Below, piece after piece: positions 10,230-20,781 of a DNA stretch of 64,000 nt. Under the pieces are notes generated by a model, which saw nothing but the letters and a program-made list of their open reading frames with translations, searched no databases and was not told where the DNA came from. This stretch comes from Isoetes taiwanensis (taxonomy: Eukaryota; Streptophyta; Lycopodiopsida; Isoetales; Isoetaceae): the NCBI GenBank assembly GCA_021234155.1, contig JAJEKV010000064.1, forward strand, positions 3,592,001 to 3,656,000, given 5' to 3'. A program made the position numbers and the translations under genes. Each line of letters starts with the position of its first letter. The stretch's first letter is position 1.

Positions 10230-10901
10230 TTAACATACACCCATCAAGATACACGCAAAAACTCCTGTGAAAATGGGGACATGAATTTCCTCTAACATTA
10301 GACATTGATTAATGATGGCTTGGAAATGGGCACCCATGTTAGAATCAAGACCTGAACCAGGAGATTGACGAAGATGGTCTACTTCATAGAGAAGGCATTG
10401 GAACAGAATTTGGGGCCAATCAACAAAGCTAGTGCAATGAATACCAGCAATAGCAGTATAGAAAAAATGCTTGTTTATGTGGATATTCTTGACAGAGTAC
10501 CAATAGAACTTCCGCCATAAAAACTTAACAAAAACTTCATGAGGCTTCTCTATGTTCGTAAGCTTATGTGTGGTTGCAGCATAGGGAATTTGACCATAGA
10601 CAGTGACATCTTGATCCTGTAAAGCAGCCCAATTTAAAGGAGGAGTGTGTTGAGGCAGTTGAAATACCTGGGCCAAAAGACTCTGGTTGAGGGTGATGCG
10701 GGTACGATCCACCATCGTTTGGTATCCAACGTCTGTCTTTACCAAATGGGCAACAAGCTGCATCGGATTTGGAACCGGGAGTTCTTGCTTTGCAAAATCA
10801 AGCAACCTTGCCCTTTCAGCGACTTCGCGACTGGCGCCTTCAAGAGCTTCCCAAACAGTGGCTGTCGAGAAAATCACTGAGGAAAAAAGTTCAGGATCCA
10901 T
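10230..10901 (-). CDS. Unknown 223-aa protein, possibly transposon-associated
   Basis: An intact frame from ATG 10901 encodes MDPELFSSVIFSTATVWEAL, then a helical segment ending LLDFAKQELPVPNP. A mid-region follows with VDRTRITLNQSLLAQVFQLP, and a hydrophobic C-terminal half contains FVKFLWRKFYWYSVKN and FTGVFACILMGVC. The layout (a segment ending in LAQVFQLP followed by a hydrophobic helical half) recalls the plant-transposon-protein families found beside Mutator or CACTA elements, but I cannot name a domain. It lies on the same strand as, and 1.3 kb downstream of, the minus-strand gene of the divergent pair at 12.2-13.3 kb. It may belong to the same element. No obvious frameshift is present. 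The stretch 9465-10229 upstream of it holds nothing I recognise. Confidence 0.45.
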   Translation of the reverse strand: MDPELFSSVIFSTATVWEALEGASREVAERARLLDFAKQELPVPNPMQLVAHLVKTDVGYQTMVDRTRITLNQSLLAQVFQLPQHTPPLNWAALQDQDVTVYGQIPYAATTHKLTNIEKPHEVFVKFLWRKFYWYSVKNIHINKHFFYTAIAGIHCTSFVDWPQILFQCLLYEVDHLRQSPGSGLDSNMGAHFQAIINQCLMLEEIHVPIFTGVFACILMGVC

Positions 10902-11539
10902 AGGCGCAGTGGCCTGTAGGGGGTTAACTTTGGGGAAGCGGCCATAGAGATCGAGGAAAGAGTTGGAGAGTGGAAGGCAAAAAGCAGAGAAATTTTTCGA
11001 GCTTTTAGGGTTCGCATCTATTCAGCAAAAAATTTTATAGGCAGGTCCGAAAGTAGAATCCGAGCCGTTGAAAGTGCCAGATGGCAGCATGGATGAAAGA
11101 AAGATCCAGAACCAAATTTTTGGCTAAGCCTCAGAAAGCCAACTGAGAGAAAATCAATGGTGGAGATGGGCAGGAATGAACGATGTGATGGGACATCGTA
11201 GTGGTATACGAATAATGATTTGACATAGCCGTGGTTTAATTTGGCATAATTAAGAGAGGCAACTCGAGAGTCCGATCGTTTAAATGAAGGAGGTGGCAGA
11301 AGCAGTAGGCCAGAGAGAAGGTACCGCTACTAGATTTTCGGCGAGATATGGGAATCTGGAATTGGAATGTACCCCCGATATGGACAGGTCAGCAAAAAGT
11401 GATTGGGCCACCGTGGCATGCAAGAGTTTGATAGGGCTATATAAGATGAACAATGAGTGAAATGAGAACACTACTAGTTGCAGCGATGGAGATGATAAAC
11501 ACTATGCCGAGAAATTGCCTTGAATGACTTACCTACCGC

Positions 11540-11722
11540 ATGAATGACCTTGATCTTTGGAAGATGAAGAATCGTGGGATTCGCATGGATGGCTGGCTGT
11601 CCGCTTCGATGGATAATCCCGACCCCATGTCCAACTATCAGGACGCGATACTGCACCTAGGCTATGATCCGGAGCAGGGCTATGTAATCCTGCGGGCCTG
11701 TGCTGCTCCCAATGCGGAGTAG
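11540..11722 (+). CDS. Small ORF, 60 aa, unknown
   Basis: ATG 11540 opens a 60-codon frame with credible amino-acid composition, including RMDGWLSASMDNPDPMSNYQ and DAILHLGYDPEQGYVILRAC, closing at TAG 11720-11722. It has no recognisable domain. The opposite strand is also open here, so coding status is uncertain. It could be a terminal exon or a remnant of the surrounding transposon. Confidence 0.25.
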   Translation: MNDLDLWKMKNRGIRMDGWLSASMDNPDPMSNYQDAILHLGYDPEQGYVILRACAAPNAE

Positions 11723-11858
11723 CCAGAAGTTTTAGAGTAGGATTTTATGCATAGATTAAGGGCGATGCCCCCTGCGATTATGTAAGGGCTATGCCCAATT
11801 TTAAGCACAATTTCATTATAATGGGAAAATTTTTAATAAACTAGAATTTTTTTATTGT

Positions 11859-11952
11859 AGACCTTACGCAAGGGTTGTATACACGTGTACAGTACCCGTG
11901 TATCATAGACCTTATGAAGGGGTTGTATAGACGTGCAGTACCCGTGTATCAT
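11859..11952. repeat. Tandem duplication, 48 and 46 bp
   Basis: Two adjacent copies of a unit starting AGACCTTA and ending ACCCGTGTATCAT lie at 11859-11906 and 11907-11952. A third partial echo (TTGTGTACACTACATG) follows. Nothing else is recognised between 11723 and 12200 except a C-rich segment (CCTTCCCCT repeats) at about 12165-12225. Confidence 0.85.
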
Positions 11953-12201
11953 ACATATGTTGTGTACACTACATGAATATTTAGAAAACATATTAACACA
12001 TAATGGCAATGTATTGGATTGCAAACCCTAGAAAGATGGTCCGAATCTGCTCTCAGCCTATAGAAAAACCTGTGTTGACCGGGCGCGAGTATCATATACT
12101 AACTTCCAAACACAATATGTATGATAGACAGCAAAGGTTACTAGAGACCACGGCAGTATGTCCCTAGTAACCTTCCCCTGGCTAAACCTTCCCCTAGGTT
12201 C

Positions 12202-12792
12202 CTAACCCCTTCCCCTTCCCCTGCGAGGTCTAACCCACGTAGCTGGGTTAGGAACCCAGAGCTCACGCATATCCCAGCTTGATTCTTCCCACCATATGGG
12301 GTACCTAGACATTGCAAAAAGTAATTCCATATGATGATACTCATGGAAGAAGAGTGGACCCAACTCCACAAAGTTGTTGTACTCGTCGTAGTACGTGGTA
12401 ATAAGGCCATACATCTGTCCCTTACTAATTTCATGAATGACCTCCGATATGTATTGATCCAGAGAGTGTGCTAAATAACCAATACATAGCAAAGCCCTTA
12501 ATTGCTGTAGCATCTCATCCAGACGAGGAGGGGGTTCAAGAATCCCCACTAATGCAAGTCTCCTATAGCATTTAGATGGATTAATTTCCATCAGTGGTTC
12601 ATGACCACAATCAAATCGCTCTAGAATAAAGTTGATCAACTTCATTGCAAGCTCCTTGGTGGGACTGTGGCGCAACCTCCACTCCAAGAAATGGTCAAAC
12701 AACTCATCTTGATCAGGCCGCACAGAATGCCTGGGGCATGCTCGCAGGGCTTCTGGAGTAGCCCATGGAGGATTGTGTCAGAGATTAATCAT
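12202..12792 (-). pseudogene. Divergent-pair minus-strand gene, copy A (broken)
   Basis: This is homologous to the ORF at 52136-52705. Shared segments include the LINFI helix, ILEPPPRLDEMLQQL (copy B: LLEPPSNLEDRLEQL), AHSLDQYI (copy B: AYSLDHYV) and DMRELWV (copy B: DTRELWL). The expected start is the ATG at 12790-12792, in the conserved context TTGCAAATG. The fifth codon there is TGA (12778-12780), where copy B has CAA. The frame is otherwise open to 12202, and the longest uninterrupted ORF begins at 12723. The family is unknown to me: about 190 residues, tryptophan-rich, probably soluble and helical. It runs head-to-head with the plus-strand partner at 13078-13317. The stop makes this copy a probable pseudogene unless it is an assembly error. 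Confidence 0.7.
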
Positions 12793-12819
12793 TTGCAAGG
12801 AGTAGAACGAGAAAGAAAC

Positions 12820-12905
12820 AGACTGAAGGAGCAAGGAGCAAGGAGCAGAAGGAGCAAGGAGCAGAAGGAGCAAGGAGCAAACAAGGAACACGGAGCACGC
12901 AAGAT
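12820..12905. repeat. AAGGAGCA-type short repeats in divergent intergenic region, copy A
   Basis: At least seven GGAGCA units occur in a purine-rich run, most of them within AAGGAGCA or GAAGGAGCA. The run sits just upstream of the minus-strand gene of the pair. The homologous position in copy B (52735-52870) carries the same motif. The shared position implies common descent and perhaps a promoter or binding-site role. Confidence 0.75.
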
Positions 12906-12961
12906 GAGAAGGAGCAGTTTACTAAATTCGTGGGTGGGAAGTGAAAGCGAGGTGAATGTTG

Positions 12962-13025
12962 AAGTATTATACCAATAATGCTAAAGTATAATACTAATAA
13001 TGCTGAAGTATTATACCAATAATGC
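12962..13025. repeat. Three tandem 22-bp-class repeats upstream of plus-strand pair gene
   Basis: Near-identical units based on GAAGTATTATACCAATAATGCT repeat three times, directly upstream of a TATA-like box. Copy B keeps one CCAATAATGCT at the corresponding place (about 52992-53002). Confidence 0.75.
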
Positions 13026-13034
13026 TACAAGAAC

Positions 13035-13041
13035 TATAAAA
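13035..13041 (+). promoter_or_regulatory. TATA-like box for plus-strand pair gene, copy A
   Basis: TATAAAA is followed by GCAGCTCCATTC. The homologous site in copy B reads TATAAGT then ACAGCTCCATTC at 53034-53040. Conservation between copies supports a core promoter here. It is inferred from sequence only. Confidence 0.45.
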
Positions 13042-13077
13042 GCAGCTCCATTCGGTGGTAGAAGTCATTCATCTCCC

Positions 13078-13317
13078 ATAGCTTATCTGCCTACTCGCCC
13101 AGATCACATTGAGACCATTACTTGCTCCATGAGCTACAATGATTTTGTTGGATGCGTACACAGAAGTGTTCAACTCGATCCCTACCTGCAATCCAAAGCT
13201 AATGGTCGTGAATATGACTGCCTCGGGCTTCATCGTGTTGTGATCCACCTTGTTTGGCTTCCTGAGCGCCATACCTACGAGCTGAATGGGATCACCTTAG
13301 CAGGGGTTGATGAGTGA
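13078..13317 (+). pseudogene. Divergent-pair plus-strand gene, copy A (start codon lost)
   Basis: This is homologous to 53076-53360. Shared residues run RPDHIETITCSMSYNDFVGC (copy B: RPEYIDSITCSMTFNDLVRC), RVVIHLVWLPERHTYELNGIT (copy B: RVVIHLDWVPERRLYELNSIT). The codon aligned with the ATG of copy B is ATA at 13078-13080. An upstream in-frame start at 13000 exists, but it lies before the TATA-like box. The remaining frame is open to TGA 13315-13317. The product would be a small basic protein of about 80 residues with no known domain. The loss of the start and the stop in its divergent partner both suggest this copy is dead. Confidence 0.65.
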
Positions 13318-13589
13318 ATCATTGACTGTATGCCATGAATAATATATGCACCTAAATTAGATGTATGCCATCAATAATGTGTGCATCAGATGTAATGATG
13401 TGTAAGCACCTACTAAAGATGTATGGATGTATAAGCATAATGAATATTATCTGATGTATCGAACCTGAGTATTAATTGTCCAAAATGCTTAAGTATTATA
13501 GCAAAATCTTGAAATATTACATCAAAAATGGCAACTAAATATAGCTATTGATGCATTACCATTATAGCAAGAGAAATTACATGCATGAT

Positions 13590-16500
13590 TTATCGTGAAC
13601 ATGACTGAGATTGAGAGTCTTTAGCTAATGCTATGTCCCCCCACATATCAACAATGTATTTTGGAATCTGAATAGTCTTCGGTCTTTTGTCATTTGCATC
13701 CCATGCATAATGTATAACATCTAACTTCTCATACCTTGATGGATCTGATGGATTGGGTCGCCAACATTTAGTTAAGCAACCTGTATAGTCACGACCAACA
13801 GACATCCACCATGATACATAATTGTGACCATAATTAGTAGACACTCTGGATCCAGGATGGCATCTTCTTCTGTAAAGCCCAACCACGTTGGAGTTTCATC
13901 GTCTCCAGGTCGGACTAAAACAAACATACCTTTTGTAACATGTGCATGAGGATCGAACTCATCCATAAGTGACACTGGACGCCCATCTGCTTGCCCACAA
14001 TACGTAGGCAAAGGTCTTACAAGCACGACAACTTCATCGACCTTTGGAGTAAAGGCAGATTGTAGAGGTTCTTGCCTTGTACGCAACCAAAGTTATCATT
14101 TCGAGGTCGTCCTGGAGATACATCTTCCAAACATAAAAGAATCTCGGTCCAGTAATCCATAGTTGCTTTGTACTGTCGTGCAAACACACTCTCTTCTTGA
14201 TTTTTGCAGAAGGAGTTCCATAATGCTATGTACTTGCTGATGCTGTCTGCCAAGCCAGAGAGATCTTTCAATGTCTTCCTTGGAGGGATGTTTTTAGGCA
14301 CCCCTATTGGTAATGTTGGCTCACCATTTTCATCCTCCTTCCATATTCTTATTCCTTTTTCTGGAATCCACTCGTTATGGGTTGGCCGCATCTTATATTG
14401 CATAATGGGTCATTTATCATCCATTTTAAATCGGAATAGCAATGGGTTGGTATGGCCTGTTAGACGTTGGCCTTTATCACGGATATATCCCTTGACAAAG
14501 CCTTTCCAATCTGGAACCTCATCTACAAAATATGGAACATGAAACTTTGCGTTGCACTTGCTAAACAAGTAAAGCAACTCAAGCAAAGTTAGAGCATCCG
14601 ATGAACTCATTAATGTCGAAAAGTTCCCAAATAATGCATCGATATCGTCATGAGTGTGCCCAACCATCATGAAGCCAACCTGAATCTCATCGAATACCTC
14701 AAACCATGTCAAATAAGAGGGGTAGGAGACCATATATCTATTTTTATTTTGACCTGATGCATTATCCAACTGCAAGTAGAGATTTCGAGGAAGAGGATTG
14801 AAACCTTCTAAGTTGGCATTAGAAGATGAAGGCATCATCTCTTGCGTCTACGCTAACTTATGCTGCAGTGGTCGAGTGTCTTTTACGGCTTGCATCAATT
14901 TGCAATCTGTAGTTCTGCTTTCACACATATCACCATACTTGTCTTCGTCCGGCAACTCAAGATAGTGTAAGATCCTAGAAAGTGATCCAACATGAAAGTT
15001 TGAGTCATCTTTCCAAAGATCAAGAGAGAAATGACCATAAGCCCGTCCACCATGACCATGTGTCAATGCACCTGTCAAGCTGCTCTTTAAGCGATCCCCT
15101 CTCCAAACAGACTTAGCGAGATGATGACTTCTTGGCGTGAGTGTTTTGACCTGATCCATCTTGTCATGTATTATGCAAAGGTGACTTTCTGGTGAACGAT
15201 GTGATAATGCACGCCAATGCCAATATTGACTCCTATAGGAACGTTGTTCCAACATATGTGCCCGCCGTTGAATTGAGAGGTTGCACCTCTCCCTTGTATC
15301 TTTTGTTCTTTCCAATTTCTGCTTGATGACAACACATATGTTACACTTGGAGAATGCTGTATTTTTTGCTATGCTGACGTCTGGAAACTCTTTCTTCCAA
15401 ATATTGTAAAAAGAGGGCAAGGTTACACTCTTTCTTGTCAATTCTTCCACCACGGCACCCACTTCCTTATGTATATACAGGCCTCGAATTTAGATTTTGC
15501 ACTAACCAGCAAAGTGCCGTCCTTTATTTATGCTTACCGGATTTTTGAGAAAAATACCTCTAATTTGCCGGATTTAACACTATTTTTATGAAATTTTTAC
15601 CGGAAATTTGCCTGCATCTACTTTAGCAAATCGGATATTTCCAACTTTAATCGGATATTCTGGGGAGGAACCCCCCTAATTTCGACCCTTGTGTATATAT
15701 GCTCTTCTTATTAAGGATGGAAGGAAGTTTGCGAACATTCTCCCTTATATCATCCTTTTCTTTTTTGCTTCTATGTGGAATGCTCTCCGCATTCTCACTA
15801 ATGAAGGTATCAAGCATGCTTTCTGCAGCTAGTGTCACAGCTCTAGGCTTCTTAGAGCCTGTATTACCATGCTCCGCCCGTTTTCCACCTAACTTGAACC
15901 TCTTCCTCCAACTATAAAACGTAGACTGAGCAACTCCTAAAGCCATGCGCCATGCGAATTGACAGCATTCCACTCTATAGATCACTACTTTCACCTCCGA
16001 CTGCCCTGTATAAGTTACACTCAACACATCAAAAACAAGTGTAATCCTTGCATTGCTTGATTGAGAATTAAATTCTTTTCTTAAGGCACATACTTGTTCA
16101 CGACTCGGTTTTTTGATACAATCTCCCTTGCAACATGTGGATTTTAGAGCTCTCTTGATTGACTTGGAAGCACACATCCTTTCCTCCCCCTTTGGTTCCC
16201 TTCTGACCCTCTTCACATATGTATATTTCCTTTTCCTCTTGAACTGCTTCTCAATATCAGCTTCCAGGCACTCAACTTCTATGTCGTCCTCTTCGAGAGC
16301 ATCTCGAGCTTGTAAATGTTGTGAAATTGTCCTACCATCACGAAGCAAAACATCACAGCTCTTCCAGGATATTAGACTTGCAGCTGGAGGCCTCTCTGCA
16401 CAAGCATGACATGATCTAATATTTTAGTTCCCAATTGGATCCATTATCTTACCCACTGAAAGCCCGACCTTTGATACACCCAAGAACTCATCTTCTACAT

Positions 16501-16590
16501 CATCCTGAGGATCACTAAAGACTATATTAGCCTCCGAATATTTAGATCCAATGCAGGAGTGATAGCACGACAAACCAAGTAGACACGTTA
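13590..16590 (-). pseudogene. DUF7869-like DDE-type transposase, frameshifted
   Basis: Successive minus-strand ORFs (16590-16424, 16348-15647, 15462-14848, 14838-14410, 14403-14017, 14086-13772, 13886-13590) read as one protein of about 850 residues broken by frameshifts. The N-terminal part has a bipartite basic region (KRKRKYTYVKRVRR) and a helix-turn-helix-like segment (GVAQSTFYSWRKRFKLG). The catalytic core shows HDKMDQVKTL (first Asp), LYLQLDNASGQNKNRY (second Asp) and VGHTHDDIDALFGNFS (third acidic). These match the RNase-H-like core of the family catalogued, from memory, as DUF7869. The C-terminal part has PTWLGFTEEDAI and SWWMSVGRDYTG. It lies tail-on to the divergent pair and is cut at its 5' side by the gypsy LTR at 16597. 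The transposase assignment is inferred from the motif order. Confidence 0.65.
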
Positions 16591-16596
16591 CGGGTA

Positions 16597-18163
16597 TGTG
16601 GCGTTCCGGCCGATGGTATCGCTCCCGGGGCGTACATTGTCTTTGCCACGTCACGCATTACCGCGCCCCCGATTGGCGGTGTGCGTAGCGGATAGCCAGG
16701 TAAGTAGCCCTAGGGGGCAACTTACTAGGAGTGTTCATATATTATTAATGTGCACATGTGCACGTAATGAGGGCACACCTTTCCATGTTGGCATATTTTG
16801 CCACCCTAGCCACTAAAGGCAAGTGGGGCCTTTCCAATTATCCCACATGCCAAATTGGGTAATTGGAAACCCTAGCCTAAACCCCATGTCTATTTAGGGT
16901 AGGAAAACCCTAGCTTGCTAGTTTTTTTTTTTATCCTTAGGGTTTTAGAGCTTCGGTTTTGGCTGCCCGGGGCCAAAACCCTCCCTCCCGGCCTTGGCCG
17001 AATTGCGCCATCGGTTTCCCACTGAATTGATCATTTCAGCGGGGATGGTTGAACTTCGGTCGGGAGGAGCCACTCAAGGATCAGGTATTTGGTCAATTTA
17101 ATAGCTTAAACCGTCTTCTAGTCATAGAATCAGTAGGTTTAGACTATTAAATTGCCCATAATAGTTATCTAGATCTTAGATCTCGGACACTAACTAAAGA
17201 ACCTAACTCTATGATTGGATCTAGTTCTTTAGTTCTTACGTGATATATTTGGATGATGTATTTACGTGAACTCCTTGTATTGGGAAGGGGGTAGAGGCCC
17301 TAAAGCTTGTAGTTGATGCTCTAGAGTAGCCTCTCTAGCACTGCTTGTAGATTAGGCACATTACAAGAGCCACACCCGTTGTGGGTGAAGGGGGCGGGCC
17401 GGCTAAAAGGAGGTTCATGTCACGACTCTTGAGCGATCCCCACGGTGTGTAAAAGCCTCTACAGGGATCATTGTGACTAGGTCTAATGGCTTACCAGAGT
17501 GCGGGTAAGGCATGGGCTCGCAGTGAAGTGGTGTACACTTTCCGGTGGGTTCCGGTCCCGAATCTGAGGCGGTGGCCCTCTAGTCACCTTGAGTTAGCAT
17601 GCGGATCTCCTGGGAGGGAGTGATCCCTACCTGCCCCATCCCGGGCGGGAGGATGAGACCCGAGGAATAGCCCCTTGGCTATGCATCCGGCGAGACTCTG
17701 ATCGGGTCCCAACACTTTTCAGACCTACTACGCAAAGTGTGCGGGGGGGAAGCCCGGATGGAGTGGACAACCCTATGCCATGTTCTTATGCCAGCCAAAT
17801 CCATTGCCATGAATTAAATGCACCTTGAACTCTGGGGACCCAAGCCGTCCGGTCATCCTTTGAGTCCCGAGCCTTGGGTAGGATCCCCTATGTGATGTCT
17901 TGATCTTTGTCTATCTGAGATATGAGGGACCATCGCCCGAGATGGTCCGCGGGATGTTGATGTATGTGCTCTTGACATGTATGTTTTACGCTTCGCGACT
18001 AGGTAGGCCACGAGGGAGGCGGGGTAGAATGACACCTTCACTCTCCCCGAGACTGGTTGCAGTGCGGTGATATGTGGAGGGCCTGTATCGACATGGAGCT
18101 GGTGTGGGGAAGAACTCTGTTTGTATCACGGTGAGTGCACGTATCTCAGTAGGGGCGTCCGCA
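16597..18163 (+). repeat. 5' LTR of gypsy element
   Basis: The LTR begins TGTGGCGTTCCGG and ends near GGCGTCCGCA (TG...CA termini). It includes a long AT-rich core with the palindrome TGTGCACATGTGCACGT near 16750 and a GC-rich 3' half. It aligns along its length to 28159-29736. Confidence 0.9.
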
Positions 18164-18164
18164 G

Positions 18165-18180
18165 TGGTATCGTGAGCAAT
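18165..18180 (+). promoter_or_regulatory. Primer binding site, tRNA-iMet type
   Basis: TGGTATCGTGAGCAAT directly follows the 5' LTR. The standard plant initiator-Met PBS is TGGTATCAGAGC, so the copy has a small change in the middle. Position and sequence support the call. Confidence 0.75.
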
Positions 18181-18715
18181 GTTCTTGGAGACCAAGAGCA
18201 AAGCGACCATGTTCCCGATAGTACTAACTTGATAGGATCCTCAAGCCTCGAAAAGTGGGAAAAATTTTCTCTCACCTTTGTAGTTATGCTAAGCTAGTAA
18301 CAATTAAGTGAATTGGAATTTAACAAGATTAAAAGAAACGAGCCAAAATTTTCCAAGTGAGGTGGTCTCACATTTCGGCGCCTCGTCATAAAACTAACTT
18401 TTTGTTTTGAAGCGGTATGAAGCTATGAACATCGAACAAGAACACCAAAACATGATGAATTTGAGATAAATAATGTGGTAAGGCTAATTCTAAGGTAGGA
18501 ATTAGTTAGAATAGCATGTTTTAATTACCTAAAACCCTAGAAATGTATGAGATCTCACATTTCGCGCTGGTGCAAAAAACTAAACATTAGTATTGGAGCA
18601 GTAAATTTGTGAACCAATAGGTAGAAAAAGTCTGAAATAAGTATAAGTTTTAGATAAATTGGTGCCTTAGCATGTTAAGCGAGCAACTTGAGTTTTGACC
18701 TAAAATTCCCCAAGC

Positions 18716-18724
18716 TATAAATAG
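18716..18724 (+). promoter_or_regulatory. TATA box of internal module 1
   Basis: TATAAATAG lies 100 bp upstream of an ATG (18825) inside the gypsy element, outside the LTR. An identical TATAAATAG occurs at 20662-20670 ahead of a second ORF. Both are preceded by copies of a sequence containing TCTCACATTTCGGCGCCTCG (first copies near 18367 and 18552). Confidence 0.5.
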
Positions 18725-18824
18725 ATATAGAACCCCCTCATTTTTTTAGGTCCAAGCCCTAGGAAACAGCTCTTCCCAATTTAGCGACATCTTTCGCTTT
18801 TATCCCATTGACGATCCGTAAAAC

Positions 18825-19860
18825 ATGGGCCCCAACCAAACAGACGGCCAAGGGAAGCGCCGCCAAAGGAAACCACCAGCCACCGAGGGCGAAGAGATCA
18901 TTCTGGAAGATGCCATTGAGAGGCTCGCAAAGGGGTCGTCGCTCACGGACGAAGAGGAAGACACCTCCGATTTGATCGATATCTTCAACCAGCCCCGGTG
19001 AGGAGGACGAGGCCACATCTCCAACTCCATGGACTAAAGAGACGAGGGAGGTGTACCAAGAAATAGAGCGGAGATCCAAAAAGAGAAACAAGCAGTACCA
19101 TCTCGACGCGGCCGCACGGAAATCCTCTACAGGATGAGCAAACAAGTGTCCGGAGCCAACAGGTAGCGCATCTCCAGAAGATTCATCGAAAGTACGAAGG
19201 AAAAGAAGAGAAGGGAAGACAAAAAGAGGAAAAGGGAGGAAGAGGAACAAAAGGCAAGGAAAGAAAAGAAGAAAAAAGAAAGGGGAAGTTCGTGGCATAA
19301 AAAAGGAGAACGAAGGGCTTGCCAAGAAAGAGGCCAAACCCAAATATATTATCATTAAGGGCGGCACCTTGTGAACCCCAAACCCTTCCGGCGACTCTTG
19401 ATGAAGACTTCCAACCCTAATCAGCGCAGTGGAAGCTCTTCCAAGCACCCAGGCGGCGGCGAAGTACCCGGCGGCCCGGCACTGAGCAACCCACCAAGAC
19501 CAAGTCACGAAGCCCCACGAATACGGCATGGGATAGAAAGAAGCAACCCGACCTGCCAGGAAGCCTAAAATCCACCCGACGGGTGAAGATTTATGAGAGA
19601 GGAAGATGAGAGAGCACAGAGACCTACATGAAGAAATGGGAGGCCTATAACAAATATTATGAGGAAAGCAGGGTTAAGTTCATCGAGGAGGCGACCAACG
19701 AAGCAGCAAACCCTAAGGCCGCCACCACCGAAGCCCAAGGTTCCCAAGCCGCCACCCGGGGAAGAAAGCGGATAGGAAGGAGGTGGAGAGAAGGTTTAAG
19801 GGAGATTAGACACTTCCCAGTAGCGACTTCGGTCTCCCTAATCCCCGTGCCCCCTTAAAA
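18825..19860 (+). pseudogene. Extra ORF module 1 inside gypsy element
   Basis: ATG 18825 opens with MGPNQTDGQGKRRQRKPP, followed by an acidic stretch (EEIILEDAIERLAKGSSLTD, EEEDTSDLIDIFNQP) and a stop at 18999-19001. Shifted frames then encode a very Lys/Glu-rich coiled region (KEKKRREDKKRKREEEEQK) and, at 19628-19858, KWEAYNKYYEESRVKFIEEA. It reads as one charged, coiled-coil-like protein damaged by indels. It precedes gag by 3.6 kb and is not a normal gypsy component. It may be a captured gene or an accessory ORF. I do not recognise the family. Confidence 0.4.
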
Positions 19861-20661
19861 CGGTTGGTGCGTGAAGTTATCTTGAGCCTATAGAGCGGAC
19901 TTTAGAGTCCTGAGGCAGTGCTGGCAGCAATGCAAAAGGCGGGTGAGGCAAAAGATAGTGCAACATTTTGAAGATTCAACAGCCTGCACTATCCACGCCA
20001 GCGGGTAACCTTAATCGCGACAAGACATGAGTCTTGCGACCCGCGATAAGGGAGAAGCATATAGAAACTTTTGTTGTAAATAATTAAAATTTTGTAATAT
20101 AGAGCAATTTTGTGTACCTTGATGACATAAACTTGAGTAATTAGAGCAAATTAATAAGTTTTAGCTTTTATTTCAGTGAAATAGGACATTTGGGAGCCGA
20201 GAGACATGATGTCTCCACGGCTTTCGCCTCGTCATAAAACAAAAAGTTAGGATTGAGGCGGGCAAAGGCGTGAGACCTCGCCCAAACTTGACCAAAACAG
20301 CTCCAAATTGACCAAATAAGGGGTGGATTACGCCTAATTTGGTGAGCCCATCACCCTTACACCATTAGTTTACCCAAATTGGACACCTTTAATCGAAATG
20401 GGACTGATGTCTCACATTTCGGCGCCTCGTCAAAAAACAAAAGTTAGGATTGAGCGAGCAAGGCGTGAGACCTCTTACCAATTCTTCACCGGGGACTTGT
20501 CAAAGTCACCTTCAACCCTCTTGCATAGCATCTTTTAGGTAACCTAGCCTTGTTCAAGCATCTCCTATAGTCCTCAAACTCCTATTTTGACCTCGGATAA
20601 GTTAGAATTACCCAATCCTAGGAAATTTCCAAGTCATCCAAAATTAGGGTTTCCCCTTTTC

Positions 20662-20670
20662 TATAAATAG
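20662..20670 (+). promoter_or_regulatory. TATA box of internal module 2
   Basis: TATAAATAG sits about 110 bp upstream of ATG 20782. The preceding 450 bp contains two more degenerate copies (near 20210 and 20410) of the TTTCGGCGCCTCGTCA leader that also precedes module 1. Confidence 0.5.
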
Positions 20671-20781
20671 ACCCGTCACTTCTCACATAGCACCACCGCA
20701 AATCTGCTCCTGCCCTTCTAGCCGATTTCCTAACTCCACGAGCTCTTGCAACCATTTGTTACCTTCTTACGCAATTAATCA

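Noticed and set aside
18759-19529. A 256-aa hydrophobic minus-strand protein
   Set aside because: It is the antisense shadow of the Lys/Glu-rich module 1 ORF of the gypsy element; AAG/GAA codons read as Phe/Leu-rich in reverse.
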